Origin: Hermatobates lingyangjiaoensis
Lineage: Eukaryota > Arthropoda > Insecta > Hemiptera > Hermatobatidae
Reading direction: 5' to 3'
DNA length: 64,000 bases
NCBI GenBank assembly: GCA_026182355.1
Contig: JAPFBL010000256.1
Coordinates: 186,001 to 250,000, forward strand
Position 1 is the first letter of the stretch, and each line of letters starts with the position of its first letter. Both the position numbers and the translations under genes were made by a program. Below, one piece after another: positions 45,295-56,204 of this stretch. The notes under the pieces were generated by a model. That model did not search any database. It was not told the DNA's origin and worked only from the letters and a program-made list of their open reading frames with translations.

Positions 45295-45725
45295 ATTCTC
45301 CTCCTGATGACGACAGATGCCGACATATAGTATTGAAGTGAGGTATGTCTGTGTTTTCTTCATGTGTTTTTTCCTGGAAGTCTTCCTCTGTAATATAATA
45401 TGTTGTCCTAGTATACAGTTTTCCTTATTCTTTATATTCATATTAGTTAGTTATGTATACAATGATAACGGTATTGTTACCTACCGTTGCATCTCCTGTT
45501 GTTTTGTCTCACCCTCTCTTTCTCTGGAAGACGGATTTTCCGAAAATTTGATTTAGTAAGGGCGTTTCTTTACTCTTTGTGAAGACGGTCTCCAACCGTC
45601 GCTTTACAAGTGCGCTTGGTGTCCCTTTCTCAACTCTCCTGATGACGGTTCAACAGAAAATTAGAGACAGTAAGTGTGTTTGTTCCTTAGTTCTGTGTTT
45701 GTGATTCATCGTGAAACGTATATAT
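45295..45725 (+). mobile_element. Stack of three different PLE terminal modules
   Basis: In series on the plus strand: CCTGATGACGACAGATGCC at 45303 (like 22.68 and 60.70 kb), GAAGACGGATTTTCCGAAAA at 45525 (family C), and CCTGATGACGGTTCAACAG at 45641 (family G, as at 62.43 kb) followed by TTAGTTCTGTGTTTGTGATT. Each contains a CUGANGA-like box. Confidence 0.8.
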
Positions 45726-45726
45726 A

Positions 45727-46375
45727 TATACATTCAATGATCAAACCACAATAAGAAATGGGAAAACAAGACTAAGATCTTTCAACCGTAACAAGCGGTC
45801 TTCGTCAGAGTCAAAAACCCAACTGAACACTAGATGTAGGAAACATCTGGTGAGGAGTTGAGAAGAGTGGGAGGGAAGAGTGGTATTTTAAAAGGGTGAA
45901 AGCACAGGAAAGGACTAATGTCCAGAAAGGGATGTTTGGGGAAACAAAGGAGTACAGTAAGAAAAAGTAAAAAACTATCCGCTAGCTGTCAACCCTCTTT
46001 GAAGAGGCTATTGCCCTCGTGACGAAAGTATCAAGTTTGAAGAGACCGTTACTAATGTTTATAATATTAGATCTATTAAATTTAATTAGAGACGATTCAA
46101 TAATATTTCTTAACAAATTGATTTTTCATAGGTAATAAATTTAGCTCCTGTCCAATCAATATGATGATTTTCACTTTTTATATGCAAGAATAAGGTACTA
46201 CTTTTTTCCTGTCTACTTACGTTATATTGGTGTTGTTTTACACGTGTCTTCAGTTGGGTTTTTGACTCTGACGAAGACCACTTGTTACGGTTGAAAGATC
46301 TTAGTCTTGTTTTCCCATTTCTTATTGTGGTTTGATCATTGATTGTTGTTTCACGTGTTTATGTGAAATCTTTAT
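45727..46375 (-). mobile_element. PLE remnant between inverted family A modules
   Basis: Family A arms lie inverted at 45727-45830 and 46255-46375. Between them the minus strand reads VKQHQYNVSRQEKSSTLFLH, then HHIDWTGAKFITYEKSIC and, after a frame change, IIESSLIKFNRSNIINISNG. This is the C-terminal part of a GIY-YIG PLE endonuclease (R...H......S.L..H....H.IDW..A.II......R...E..LI). The subfamily differs from those at 0.2, 22.2 and 60.0 kb. Confidence 0.82.
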
Positions 46376-46434
46376 ATATATATACATATATATATTGACT
46401 TTGTTGTTGGCTGTCGTCCCTCCGTCAATTCACT

Positions 46435-46550
46435 TCTTCTCCTGAGGACGACCGCCATTACGGTCGATATATTGAAAAGTGAGTCTTTGTTATGTTTCTG
46501 TCTATATGTCACAGTTTATTTTAAGTGTATATATATATCATTGAACAACT
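46435..46550 (+). mobile_element. PLE terminal module, family E (complete box)
   Basis: CCTGAGGACGACCGCCATTA, then CGGTCGATATATTGAAAAG and the shared TTTCTGTCTATATGTCACAG tail, ending at (TA)n. This copy shows the full CTGAGGA...CGGTCGA order lost in the others. Confidence 0.8.
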
Positions 46551-46589
46551 GACCGTATTTCACTGATGTCATTTTCTTCACCAGTTTTT

Positions 46590-46707
46590 CAAGGTTTCTG
46601 AATACCTTCTTCTTTCCTCCATCCAAACATTGGAGAATGTTAATTAAGTGGGAACCGACATGTTTCTACTGGCTTCCAGTCATCTTCAGGGTAATTAAAA
46701 AAAGAAA

Positions 46708-46749
<42 letters not shown>

Positions 46750-46850
46750 AGTTGGTCAGGACTTGGTCAATTCTTCAGGTTCAAATTAAACTCTCATTGC
46801 TAACCTTTCAGTTTTTATTTAAAACTTTTTTCATAGGCAGTGTGTGTGTG
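46590..46850 (-). mobile_element. Two further PLE terminal modules around (TA)n
   Basis: The minus strand has CCCTGAAGATGACTGG then CCAGTAGAAACATGTCGG (46643-46690). Right of a (TA)15 tract, AGTTTTTATTTAAAACTTTT and TTCATAGGCAG match the module of the 56-58 kb element (family H). Confidence 0.8.
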
Positions 46851-46878
46851 TGTAAGTGTTACATTATACACACACACG

Positions 46879-46935
<57 letters not shown>

Positions 46936-46936
46936 A
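46838..46936. repeat. (TG)n / (CA)n / (TA)n compound microsatellite
   Basis: Runs of GTGTGT, then ACACAC, then TATATA. Confidence 0.95.
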
Positions 46937-46989
46937 TGAAGATTTGTTGTTATCACCCGGTAGGGGATCGGTTTAAACAATAAAAACAA

Positions 46990-47925
46990 AAAAGTGGTAG
47001 TTATAAGGATGTCTTTCCACAATGAGTTCTGGTCCATAGACTGGAGGAGAGCGGAAATGTGACCAAGGTAAATTAAAGAGTTCTAATTCGCTGAGTGTTA
47101 GAGCGATGACTAGGATGACTGGCTGTGATGACTGGCTGATTTGCGCAACCTAAATCAGCTTAAGCGTCAACATTAGCACTAAATGGACCATCCGCCTCCA
47201 ACCAACACCTTTTAACATCACTATTTCTCAATCACATATTAAGTCGAGATTTCTTTTTTATGGTATGAACCTCTTGAGGCGTTGCATTGTCAACGGGAAA
47301 TGTTCCTCCTTGGTAGAAAAATGGTTGCGCAGAGTGAAAAATTAACGTTAAAAAATAATTACCTTTTCAGAAGCATATCACTTATGTAATGACATATAAT
47401 AGATTTAAACTTTTTTAAAAATATTTGATAGTAATAATTATGGTGGTAGTTTAGAGGAAAGATGTAAAGAATTTAAAAAGATATAGAGAGAAATTTATGA
47501 ATTATAAAAATTCCGTGACATTTTTTTAAATTCATAAAAAAAGACAATAGCGTAAGTATGACAAAAGTATGATTTCCTGCAATGTATGGGACAAGAACAA
47601 GAGGCATCTTAGAAGAACATGACACCAGAATTCATAGAGTGATTCTTATTAGTAAAGCTGTGTCCCGCCCATCGACCAGCGAATATTACCATGCACAACA
47701 GTGCGTGTCGTAAATAGCAGTTCCAGACCAGAGGCCCACTACTGCTAGATTCTCATCCTGCTGTTTTTGCTGGGTCAGTAAACTGGGGGAGTCAGTCTGT
47801 CAGGGAATGGTGTCGTCTTCGTAGTCGTTTGGTCTTCAGGCTTTGCATTCTCTGAGGTTCTGTATACTTTTGGAGTCATCTGGTTGTCATTTTTAGCTTA
47901 AGTAGGAAGCTTTGAGTCTCGTGGA
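46990..47925. other. Unassigned sequence
   Basis: Moderately AT-rich. Two GC-richer patches (about 47040-47210 and 47590-47830) have no supported frame. Confidence 0.35.
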
Positions 47926-47926
47926 A

Positions 47927-48118
47927 TTAGGAAAGGTTAGGAGTTGGATTTAGTTCCCGAACAAGGAGATTTGGATGGGTGGGCAGTTTTTTGTCTTCAT
48001 TACTGGCAAAACGAGTAATGTAGGAATAAATAGATTCCAAACTCAAATCATGTTGAATATCAACATTTCTGGTGTACCATGCACCCCTGGCAAAGTGCTG
48101 CCGATTCGTTACTACCAA
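47927..48118 (-). pseudogene. Jockey-like LINE C-terminal fragment
   Basis: The minus strand reads RGAWYTRNVDIQHDLSLESI, then ASNEDKKLPTHPNLLVREL. The Jockey-clade ORF2 end has APWYVRN.DIHRDL.L..I...I...A....KRL..H.NPL. Only this tail is present. Confidence 0.8.
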
Positions 48119-48469
48119 AAGAGATGGAAAAATCTGGAGTGGTCTACACTCAACTTTTCTATAAGTAAACTTAATATCAAACTTCTTGGGTATATATCCT
48201 CCTTGGGTATATATTCAAGTGATTGATCCACTTATCAATGTATATGCTTATTTTCGTATGTCACACCACTAATGCGTATATTGTTATTAGTACAACTAAT
48301 AGCCTTAGTATCAATAAACACATTTTTGAAAAGCGAAAGTGTGAGATTTCGTGTCAAGAAATAATCTCTTACAGGAGAACATGGATGTTTTTCTCTTAAG
48401 AACAGAAAAAAAAGGCTTCAGGACTGCGTTGTATATATGTAGTCTGTTTGTTAGTGTAAGTTTCGATTT

Positions 48470-49005
48470 TGAGCCTAAAAGTCTTAATAGGATTTTGTAA
48501 CATCTGTTAGTCTCTGCACGTTTAAGTCTTGTGTGTGGGTGTTAAGTCTGGCGGGTGTGTTAAAGTTTTCATAACTTTATTGCTCTTTGCCGTAATTGAA
48601 ATTGAATGATTTTTTTTAATTTTCTTTTCAATTTCTGGTTTTTTAATGAGCCGTTTAGAGTCTAAAAAAACATTTCCTGAAAACTGAAAATGTACTGCAA
48701 CGCCCCTTTGGTGAATATAATTTTGACAAAAAAATTATGTCAACTCATTCTCCACACGATGTTCTTTTTTCAGGTATAGTTTCATGTTGATCCATTAAAC
48801 ACTATGGCTTGTATCGCTCTCACAAGCTTTCAGATTGAATTATAAGTCAACATTTTTGCACTGTATTGAAAAAAATACTTTTTGTGCTTTAAAAATTTAA
48901 GGATATTTTTCGTTTTTTGCTATTAGGAGTTTGTAAGGTGTGTTAGTTTCTGCACTTTTAAGTCTTGTGTGTGGATTCCAAGTCTTCCGGGTGTCAAAGT
49001 GTAGC
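48470..49005. repeat. Direct repeat pair around Rep-A copy 3
   Basis: A unit of about 75 bp (TTAGTCTCTGCACGTTTAAG then GTCTTGTGTGTGGGTG) at about 48497 recurs at about 48942. Between them, 48640-48860 is a diverged copy of Rep-A (GGTATAGTTTCATGTTGATCC, CTTTCAGATTGAATTATAAG). Confidence 0.7.
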
Positions 49006-49009
49006 CCAA

Positions 49010-50670
49010 GAATAATCTTTTATCAAATAATCTTATTATTATTATAATAATCTTATCAAAGACAATGCCAATATTTCAAGACTCTAGAATATAGTCTAAA
49101 AACAGATTTAACAAAAAAAGTGACTTTCCCATCATGCATAATTGCTCCCAAACAATAGGGCTTACTGCACTATGAGGCCCATTTTTGCGTAAAATATCAA
49201 TTTGATCCATCAAAGATACTTGAACATAGCGTGACCACAAACTTTTGGAAACATCCTCACCCACCCACCACACAGACATCATCGAAAAAACTTCATAAAA
49301 CGACTTCTGGGGCCTCAAAACATGTCATTCAATCAAAATCTGGAGATCAAATTTTTTCACGATCACTATACTTTACTTATAGTAAAGTTAAAATACGATT
49401 GAGTATCTTTTACATTGTGGAATATTGCTTTTAAACAATATCATTTCTTTAAACACAAAATATGATATACATATTCGTTGAATATAATGATTACGTGATC
49501 GTATTACGTGTTTACAAATCTTGGATACGCACCTCCCATCCAAATACCCACTCACATATACATATCCAGATTACTTATTTTATAAATATTTTATTAATTA
49601 ATTTTTCCATCTTTTTATTAAACAAAATATCGAAAAAAGTTTAAAGGACCACAAAAGTTAAATCCTTCAAATTTTTAAAATCAACTTGTAACAATATCCT
49701 TTACTTGACTTGTTAGAGTAAAAAGTTGTACTTTTGAAGACAGTATTGAGTGGTAGGAAATGGTAACAGAAGACGATAGGAAGAAGAAGCGTATTACAAG
49801 CACCATCTAGGTTGATGGAGCTATATTAAGAAATAGAGTTACCATCACACCTGTAAACTGATGGTCGTGTCGTTGAACCGGTTTCTGAGCTAGCCAGCGA
49901 CACAAACTGTACTGTATGAGGTAAGTTGGTATCCATGTTTGCTAATTTAAAGCAAAAAATGTGCTATTTATACTAGAAAGCTCTAAAGAAGACTGGGAGC
50001 TTGTTTTCAATAGTATTCTATTGACTACTCTTAATTAATGTGATCTTGGTAGCAGTGTTTTTTTTTCTGATTTCTTATCCGGGTTTTGATTTTAAGTAAC
50101 TGATTAAAGCTAGCAGTCATATAATCTTGAATAAATAAGATCATTTCATTGGTCATCTGAAATACTAGTCGATTTTACCTGTTTTGCTAGATTATGGAGG
50201 CAGTTTTCAGATTGACACAAAGAGCCAATAAACTCCCATGTGGTTGATGGAGGTTTCTCTAGCTGAGAGGTCGAGATAACGTCCAGAGAGCAGGCATCCA
50301 GTTGCACATTGCTTAACTAGGTCGAGTTCAAACTACTGGCGTGCATAACTCCTCACCCTATCAGTGTTCCAAACCTGCCCATGTAACCTAACTCCACACG
50401 CCTTTCATTTAATGGACAAAGTCATATATTAAACAAATCAGTGAACTAAACTCAAATTTACTACAAGTACTCCATCATCATCAATAATTAGCAATCAATT
50501 TAAACAAGTCATTTATTTTCATGTTGCTACTACATTTAAACACTCGTGTTGAAATGTAATTGGTTTGACGTTTACAACAGTTAGTATTTCTGAGAGTCAT
50601 TCAGAATGACGAGAACAAACAGCATCATTCATTTAAATCCCATGATTTAGCATATGATATTAGTAACAAT
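49010..50670. other. No gene recognised
   Basis: A minus frame at 49076-49318 (about 80 codons) has no known domain. The rest is AT-rich and featureless at this resolution. Confidence 0.4.
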
Positions 50671-50677
50671 AAAAATA

Positions 50678-51159
50678 CTATTTTTCTTTTTTATCGAGGT
50701 TTGGTCTAGCTTCAATAATGCAACACCTTTAAGCCGACATTTCATCTATATTTATAGACATCTTCAGGGCTACATCAATACAGAATTTAATTAAAATAAC
50801 ATGAAACATAATTATATTACGTTATTTAATTAATATACATAATATACATTTGTTATTTTTCTATTATGAGGAAACAACTACATAACGGTTTTGTGTTCAA
50901 ATCAGCCAGTGTGCTGCCCTAGTGACAGTTTTTTGAACCTTCTAATCAGACTTGATAACTCAAAAACAACCCTAAAAACTCATTCAAACTATATCAAACA
51001 AGAAGAAAGGAGCAGGAAACTGATGTAGCCATGAAGATGTCTACAAATATAGAGGAAATGTCGGCTTAAAGGTGTTGTATTATGGAAGCTAGACCAAACC
51101 TCGATAAAAAAGAAAAATAGTGTTAAATATATGTGGTCGAGATAAGGAAGACATTCAAT
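50678..51159. mobile_element. Fold-back family B with 10-bp target duplication
   Basis: AATAAAAATA lies at both flanks (50668-50677 and 51160-51169). The arms carry TTTATCGAGGTTTGGTCTAG and inverse, and an ATGAAGATGTCTAC...GAGGAAATGTC box (mutated here). The right end carries the one-sided tail ATATGTGGTCGAGATAAGG. Confidence 0.9.
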
Positions 51160-51511
51160 AATAAAAATAGACAAATAAACATTTCTAACAATCATTGGAA
51201 TATCAGTAAGCAAATCACAAAATTTAATGAAAAAATAACATTACGTTTTCATCTGAAAGATTATTGATGAGTGATGGAAAGTTTAAACAGACAATTATAT
51301 AAAATTCATAATGGATATCTTGAGGATTTGGTCTAAAGAATTAACTACTGATTACAAACATTAAATTATATAATTATTATAAGCCAGTTATGTCATTGAC
51401 TTATAATCAGATGTAGTTAATTCTTTTGAGCAAATCTTCAAGAAACCAATTTTCAATTTTAAGAATCATTCTAAGTTAGTGCATCAGTTATATGTGGTTT
51501 TTACTCATTGT

Positions 51512-51679
51512 AGGGTAAAAAGCTAATGAAATAGTCTCCACATATAGAAATTTAATAGTATAAACAACGCGTTTCAAAAATGTAGGTCTGAAGAAGAACT
51601 ATACGTGTTCGAAACGCGTTGTTTATACTATTAAATTTCTATATGTGAAGACTATTTCATTAGCTTTTTACCCTACAAT
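51512..51679. mobile_element. Compact fold-back, PLE terminal family F
   Basis: A near-perfect inverted repeat centred at about 51590, with ends TGTAGGGTAAAAAGCTAATG and its complement. The right arm reads CTGAAGAAGAACTATACGTG then TTCGAAACGCGTTG, a full hammerhead-like order. Confidence 0.92.
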
Positions 51680-52620
51680 TTTATGAATCAGTGGTCGAGA
51701 AGTTATCAATGACAACTATATAGTCAAATTGGTTTGAATATGAGTTTGCAAAAATCATGAGACAATTAATTAATTATAACATGATAATTAATAATAATAA
51801 AATTATAGATAATTACCTATTTTTTATTCAATTTTCTTAGTAGAATTGTAAATTATGTAAAGTGTGATGTAATTTATTTTGTGATTAATATCGTTATATA
51901 TAAATTATTTCAATCAATAACTGGTAATTGAGTGTTATTATAATATAAAAAAGAGTTTAATTCTAACTAATTGCTCACAATCAAAAACTTTTAAGTATAT
52001 TGAAGAAAAGAAATCCAGCCAGTCAAAACATGAGGAACTAATTAATTACGACACTTTGTAGGATAAATATATTTAAAACTAAACTGCCATATTCATTTAA
52101 AATATTTCAATAAGAAAACTAAAACTTATTTTCAAATTAAGTTTCTGAATAAATTATGACTGAAGGAATATGTAAGATACAATATTAAAATCAATCATAA
52201 AAAGTGAATTTTTGTGCTAAATTTACATCAGTTAAAAAGAATGCATTATAATATCATTGAACACATGCCATTAGTTTCATAATAATTTTAATCAATCGTA
52301 ATTTGTATAATCACCAAATTTGCTGGTTGAACACGTAATTGTTAAACAGACGAAGAAAAAACACAACAAATGATTAAATGTTAGGAATGAACATAAATCG
52401 TTATAGTTCAAATGATTTTTATCAGACATTGGTATTATTAGTCCATAATAGTAATTAAAAAGAATATTTTTTGAAATTATTTCTAAGAACAATGTATGGG
52501 ACCGAGTTGACAGTTCCTAATGAACAGAGAACTTTCTTCAAAACATAGTAAAGCTAGGTAAATATGTTCGCTATTGGTGTAGTGTTATCAATACTGTGGC
52601 GTTGTGTTATCAGTAACTAG
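51680..52620. other. AT-rich, nothing recognised
   Basis: No supported feature. Confidence 0.45.
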
Positions 52621-52639
52621 CGGCAGTGTTGTCATTTCT

Positions 52640-52745
52640 CAAGAGCAGAGTTCCTCAAACTTTTTCCAACGCGGAACTTTTTTTGCTTCAGAAACTTTCC
52701 TGGGACCCCAGATTCTAATGATTTTACGCAATCATAATATAAATA
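52640..52745 (+). mobile_element. hAT-type end fragment
   Basis: CAGAGTTCCTCAAACTTTTT and CCAACGCGGAAC resemble the CAG.GGTTCTCAAACTTTTT terminus common to hAT elements. No partner end was found. Confidence 0.5.
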
Positions 52746-52759
52746 TTTTCATATTCCAT

Positions 52760-52990
52760 TATAAATAGTATAAACAGATTTCACAAAAACACGTGAAATA
52801 ACAATCAATGCTCAACCCACAATATGAAAATGGGAAAACAAGTCTAAGATCTTTCAACCGTAACAAGCGGTCTTCGTCAGAGATTGACTAAGTAGGGTTT
52901 TTGACTCTGACGAAGACCGCTTGTTACGGTTGAAAGATCTTAGTTTTGTTTTCCCATTTTCATATTGTGGTTTGATCATTTATGAATAGT
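52760..52990. mobile_element. Fold-back, PLE terminal family A
   Basis: Inverted arms with CTGACGAAGACCGCTTG and GTTGAAAGATCTTAG; the spacer is about 25 bp. The arms extend to TTTCACAAAAACACGTGAAA at the left end. Confidence 0.9.
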
Positions 52991-53089
52991 ATATATGTTT
53001 ATTGTTTTTATTGTTTAAACCGATCCCCTAGCGGGTGGTTACGTTAGCCGTTTACCGGTTTTTTGTTTGATCAGTGATTCTACAGATTC

Positions 53090-53323
53090 TACATAGAGAG
53101 TCCTAAATTTTATCTAACTCAAGTGCATTTCGAGTGGGGATCATAACGAGTACCTGACATCGTACAGGCTCGGGACCGACGGCTTAACGTCCTCTCTGAG
53201 GGGCGACATGCTCAGATTTATTCACCTCCCTCATTCAAGTGAATATATCGAGGGCTAGGTAGGGATCGAACCCCTGACTACCAGCCCAGAGGCGAGTACG
53301 TTAACCACTGAGCTAACCTGGCC
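53090..53323 (-). mobile_element. tRNA-derived SINE
   Basis: The minus strand starts GGCCAGGTTAGCTCAGTGG (box A TTAGCTCAGTGG) and has GGTTCGATCCC (box B) about 35 bases later, as in a tRNA head at 53323-53253. A body follows with GACGTTAAGCCGTCGGTCCC. The head is not a functional tRNA gene, because it is fused to the body without a usable 3' end. A short match, CCGATCCCCTAGCGGGTG, beside it (53023) resembles 46955-46976 inverted. Confidence 0.85.
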
Positions 53324-53329
53324 TTTCAA

Positions 53330-53765
53330 ACGTCATATTAAAACGTTAATACAGTTTGTTACAATTTTACAACATGCTACCTTATTTTTATGCAGAATGC
53401 AGTTACATGACCTAATAATTGTTTATACTACTACAAAAACATTTGCTGGTGACAGTGTCCCATCAGCAATACGCTCCACGTTATAAGTTATTTATATTCT
53501 AAAATTAATATTTGTTATCTTTGAAAATAAGATGGAGCAATCTCATGACTAGCAAAAAAAAAACTGTACTTTTAACCAATTTATTTCATTGCTTCAACAA
53601 ATTCATAAATACCATAGACTTTGAAAAATTATTAAATTCATAATTTCATAATAAAAGCTTATATTTGAAGTTGTGAATTGTCGTAACTTTTATTCATACA
53701 TTGTTACTGTATATTGTATTATAATGTATTGCAATATATTGATATGTGGTAATATATCAGTTCAA
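53330..53765. other. AT-rich, nothing recognised
   Basis: No supported feature. Confidence 0.4.
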
Positions 53766-53960
53766 AAATGAAGAAAATCAACACAAAGAGAAAGAGACAC
53801 ACTTACAAACTCAAATTTTCGGATGATCCGTCTTCAGAAGAAAAGAGAATGGGCGGCCAAGTACGCCGGAAACACAACGGCAGGAAAACGTCCGGGCAAC
53901 CGACTGTGCTGCCACGCGCGCCCGTTTCAGGAAGTAATGAAGTAGAGCCGAACAGAAGAA
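53766..53960 (-). mobile_element. PLE terminal module, family C (single arm)
   Basis: ACTTACAAACTCAAATTTTC and GGATGATCCGTCTTCAG, the inverse of the CTGAAGAC box. It is followed by a GC-richer piece (53850-53950) of unknown origin. Confidence 0.7.
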
Positions 53961-54420
53961 AATTAAAATTAAAATTAAAATTAAGAAAAGCAGTTCTGAT
54001 TGATTGATGGTAAAATAAACAACAGGAAGATACGAGTAAATAGAGTATTTAAAGGAATACCGTGAAAAATACCTAAAAAATACCGCATATATATGTGGTA
54101 ATATATGCATTTAATGCATATATGATAATAAATGTATATGCATTTTAATTTAATATTAATGCTTGTTATATATAATTTTTATTTCACTAATTAAATAATC
54201 TAATACATTACACAAACAATATAAAAAATGGAGCATGTGAAAATATCATAATAAACTCCCTTCACGTAAGGGTACTACTTTGAAGGGAAATAATCTTATG
54301 ATCACGTCTGTGGAGAAGTCGAAGGACTTTATTATTAAATTAAAAATAATGGAATAGTTTGTGAACTATTTTTATGATTATGTTGAGGGATGTATGAAGT
54401 TTTTTTGAATGTGTGTGAGC
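53961..54420. other. AT-rich, nothing recognised
   Basis: Short TA-rich runs near 54080-54130, and no coding feature. Confidence 0.4.
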
Positions 54421-54424
54421 ACAG

Positions 54425-54752
54425 CCGGAGCTAGGAAACGCGATATCTGTTTGATAAAGAGGAACATTGAGGCCATGGAGGGTTGATTGAGGGCTGGATG
54501 GTGGAAGAGGCTTTATCAGATGCAGGAACAGACGTGGTCCTTGACTTGGGGGGGAGGGACTTTGTCGTCCGGGACTTGACAGGTCTGATACCAATCAACC
54601 TGCCAGCCGACTTTCCAATGCACCGGCACCAACCTTGACTCACTCCCTTGCGTGTGTGTGGTGGCTGGCTGCCTCCGCTCAAAACACTCGCCTTTTATTA
54701 ATCTGTGACTCCACCAAGAGACCGACTTCTCCATGCCTCCTTGCTGGTATTT
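54425..54752. other. GC-richer unassigned stretch
   Basis: Open on several frames of the minus strand (for example QPATTHTQGSESRLVPVHWK), but the frames overlap and none shows a known domain. It may be part of an unrecognised element or an exon; it cannot be decided from sequence alone. Confidence 0.3.
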
Positions 54753-54759
54753 TATTAAT

Positions 54760-55690
54760 CAGTGGCGTAGCCAGCGGGATGGGTGGCACATACCAAAGGG
54801 CGGTATTAGGAAAAAAAAATTAAAATAATAAAAAGCTAACAAGAATCTGAAATTTTATACCAAAACGATTTTTAAGCTAGTGCCAGGGTGCGGCATTTTG
54901 ACGATGTAAAAATAGAAAACAAAAACAAATTAAAATAATAAATAATTAACAAAAATCTGATATTTTATACCGAAATGGGTTTATAAGGTTGTACTAGTTT
55001 TTATGTTTTATGATTAACGTAGTATAAGAAAATATTCAAGGAGAGCTGCTCGATTGGATGATAAGAATTACAAAGCAACTACCAGTAGGCTCTAATTCTG
55101 AAGCACCCGGAAAGTTTGCTCAATGTCGTAGCAAGGGGTGGCCCGGGGGGAGGAGGGGGCGGTATGTGCCAGGGGGCGGCATTTTGAGGATGTAAAAATA
55201 GAAAAAAATTAGAATAATAAATAGTTAACAAAAAATATGAAATTTTATACCAAAATGATTTTTAAGGTCGTAATTTTTTTTTTGTTTTATTTGTGCAATA
55301 CTGTTTTTCAAAGGATTTTTCAACTGTAATATTTGCAAATTGAAACTAAATATATTTTAAAATTTTCAAAATTATTTTTTTCAAGTGGTTCAAAGTTTAT
55401 TATATTTCTTTGCGTAGGCAGTTAATTTAACAATTTTGAATTAAATGTTTTTGTTTTGAAAAATCTTTGGTTTTCTTTGATGATGACTGTATACGAGTAC
55501 TTTAATAAGATGAAAATCTGGAACTAATGATAGCAATATAAAATTAGATCTTTGATAGTAATTGCATGAAAATAACTATTTTCAGGACTTTCTAGAATTT
55601 TGAAGGTTAACGTATTATCAACAACCAGGGGAGGAGGGGTGGCAAATGTTACGGCCGCCCCTGGCGACAAAAATGGTTACTGCGACACTG
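54760..55690. mobile_element. Non-autonomous hAT-type element
   Basis: The left end CAGTGGCGTAGCCAG and right end (inverse of CAGTGTCGCAGTAACC) are hAT-like. The flanks TTATTAAT (54752-54759) and TCATTAAT (55691-55698) agree in 7 of 8 bases. The interior has three direct copies of a unit of about 100 bp containing GGCGG.ATT, AATAAT..TTAACAA and GAAATTTTATACCAAAA. No transposase is present. Confidence 0.88.
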
Positions 55691-55699
55691 TCATTAATG

Positions 55700-56130
55700 C
55701 TGTTTTACTACTTTTATAAGAAACTAGACAAATAAAACTAAAAACCTTATATGAATAAGAAAATTAAACTGGAAATCATATTTTTTTAATAATCTTATCG
55801 TGTAATCGAGTTTTTAAAGGCATTTGATGCGACAAAATCTGGCCAAGACGAACAACTAAGTAGAAAGAAAAATAAAACTACGCCCTTAATGGTAATGTCA
55901 TAGTCATGCATCCTCACGGATGTTGAAAAGCCCAAAAATGTTCTTAACAGTTTGGACATCACTGACATTACTATCCATTACATGCAAAAAATAAAAGCTT
56001 AGGCCTTTTAAAAACCTTTAAATATATATGATAAATTCATATATATGATGCATTGTCTTCTGCGACTTTACATCTGAAAAAAAAATTAATTTTTGACAAG
56101 TAAGTAATTTCAGGTTTTCAAATGTGTGAT
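55700..56130. other. AT-rich, nothing recognised
   Basis: No supported feature. Confidence 0.4.
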
Positions 56131-56132
56131 TT

Positions 56133-56133
<1 letters not shown>

Positions 56134-56189
<56 letters not shown>
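56134..56189. repeat. (TA)n microsatellite
   Basis: About 28 TA units at the left flank of the 56-58 kb element. Confidence 0.97.
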
Positions 56190-56193
<4 letters not shown>

Positions 56194-56204
56194 TTCAATA
56201 ATAT

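Noticed and set aside
49076..49318. 80-codon minus-strand gene
   Set aside because: No domain, no splice context; probably chance or a decayed repeat.
53253..53323. tRNA gene
   Set aside because: Box A and box B are present, but the sequence continues into a SINE body and lacks a clean acceptor stem; treated as a SINE head.
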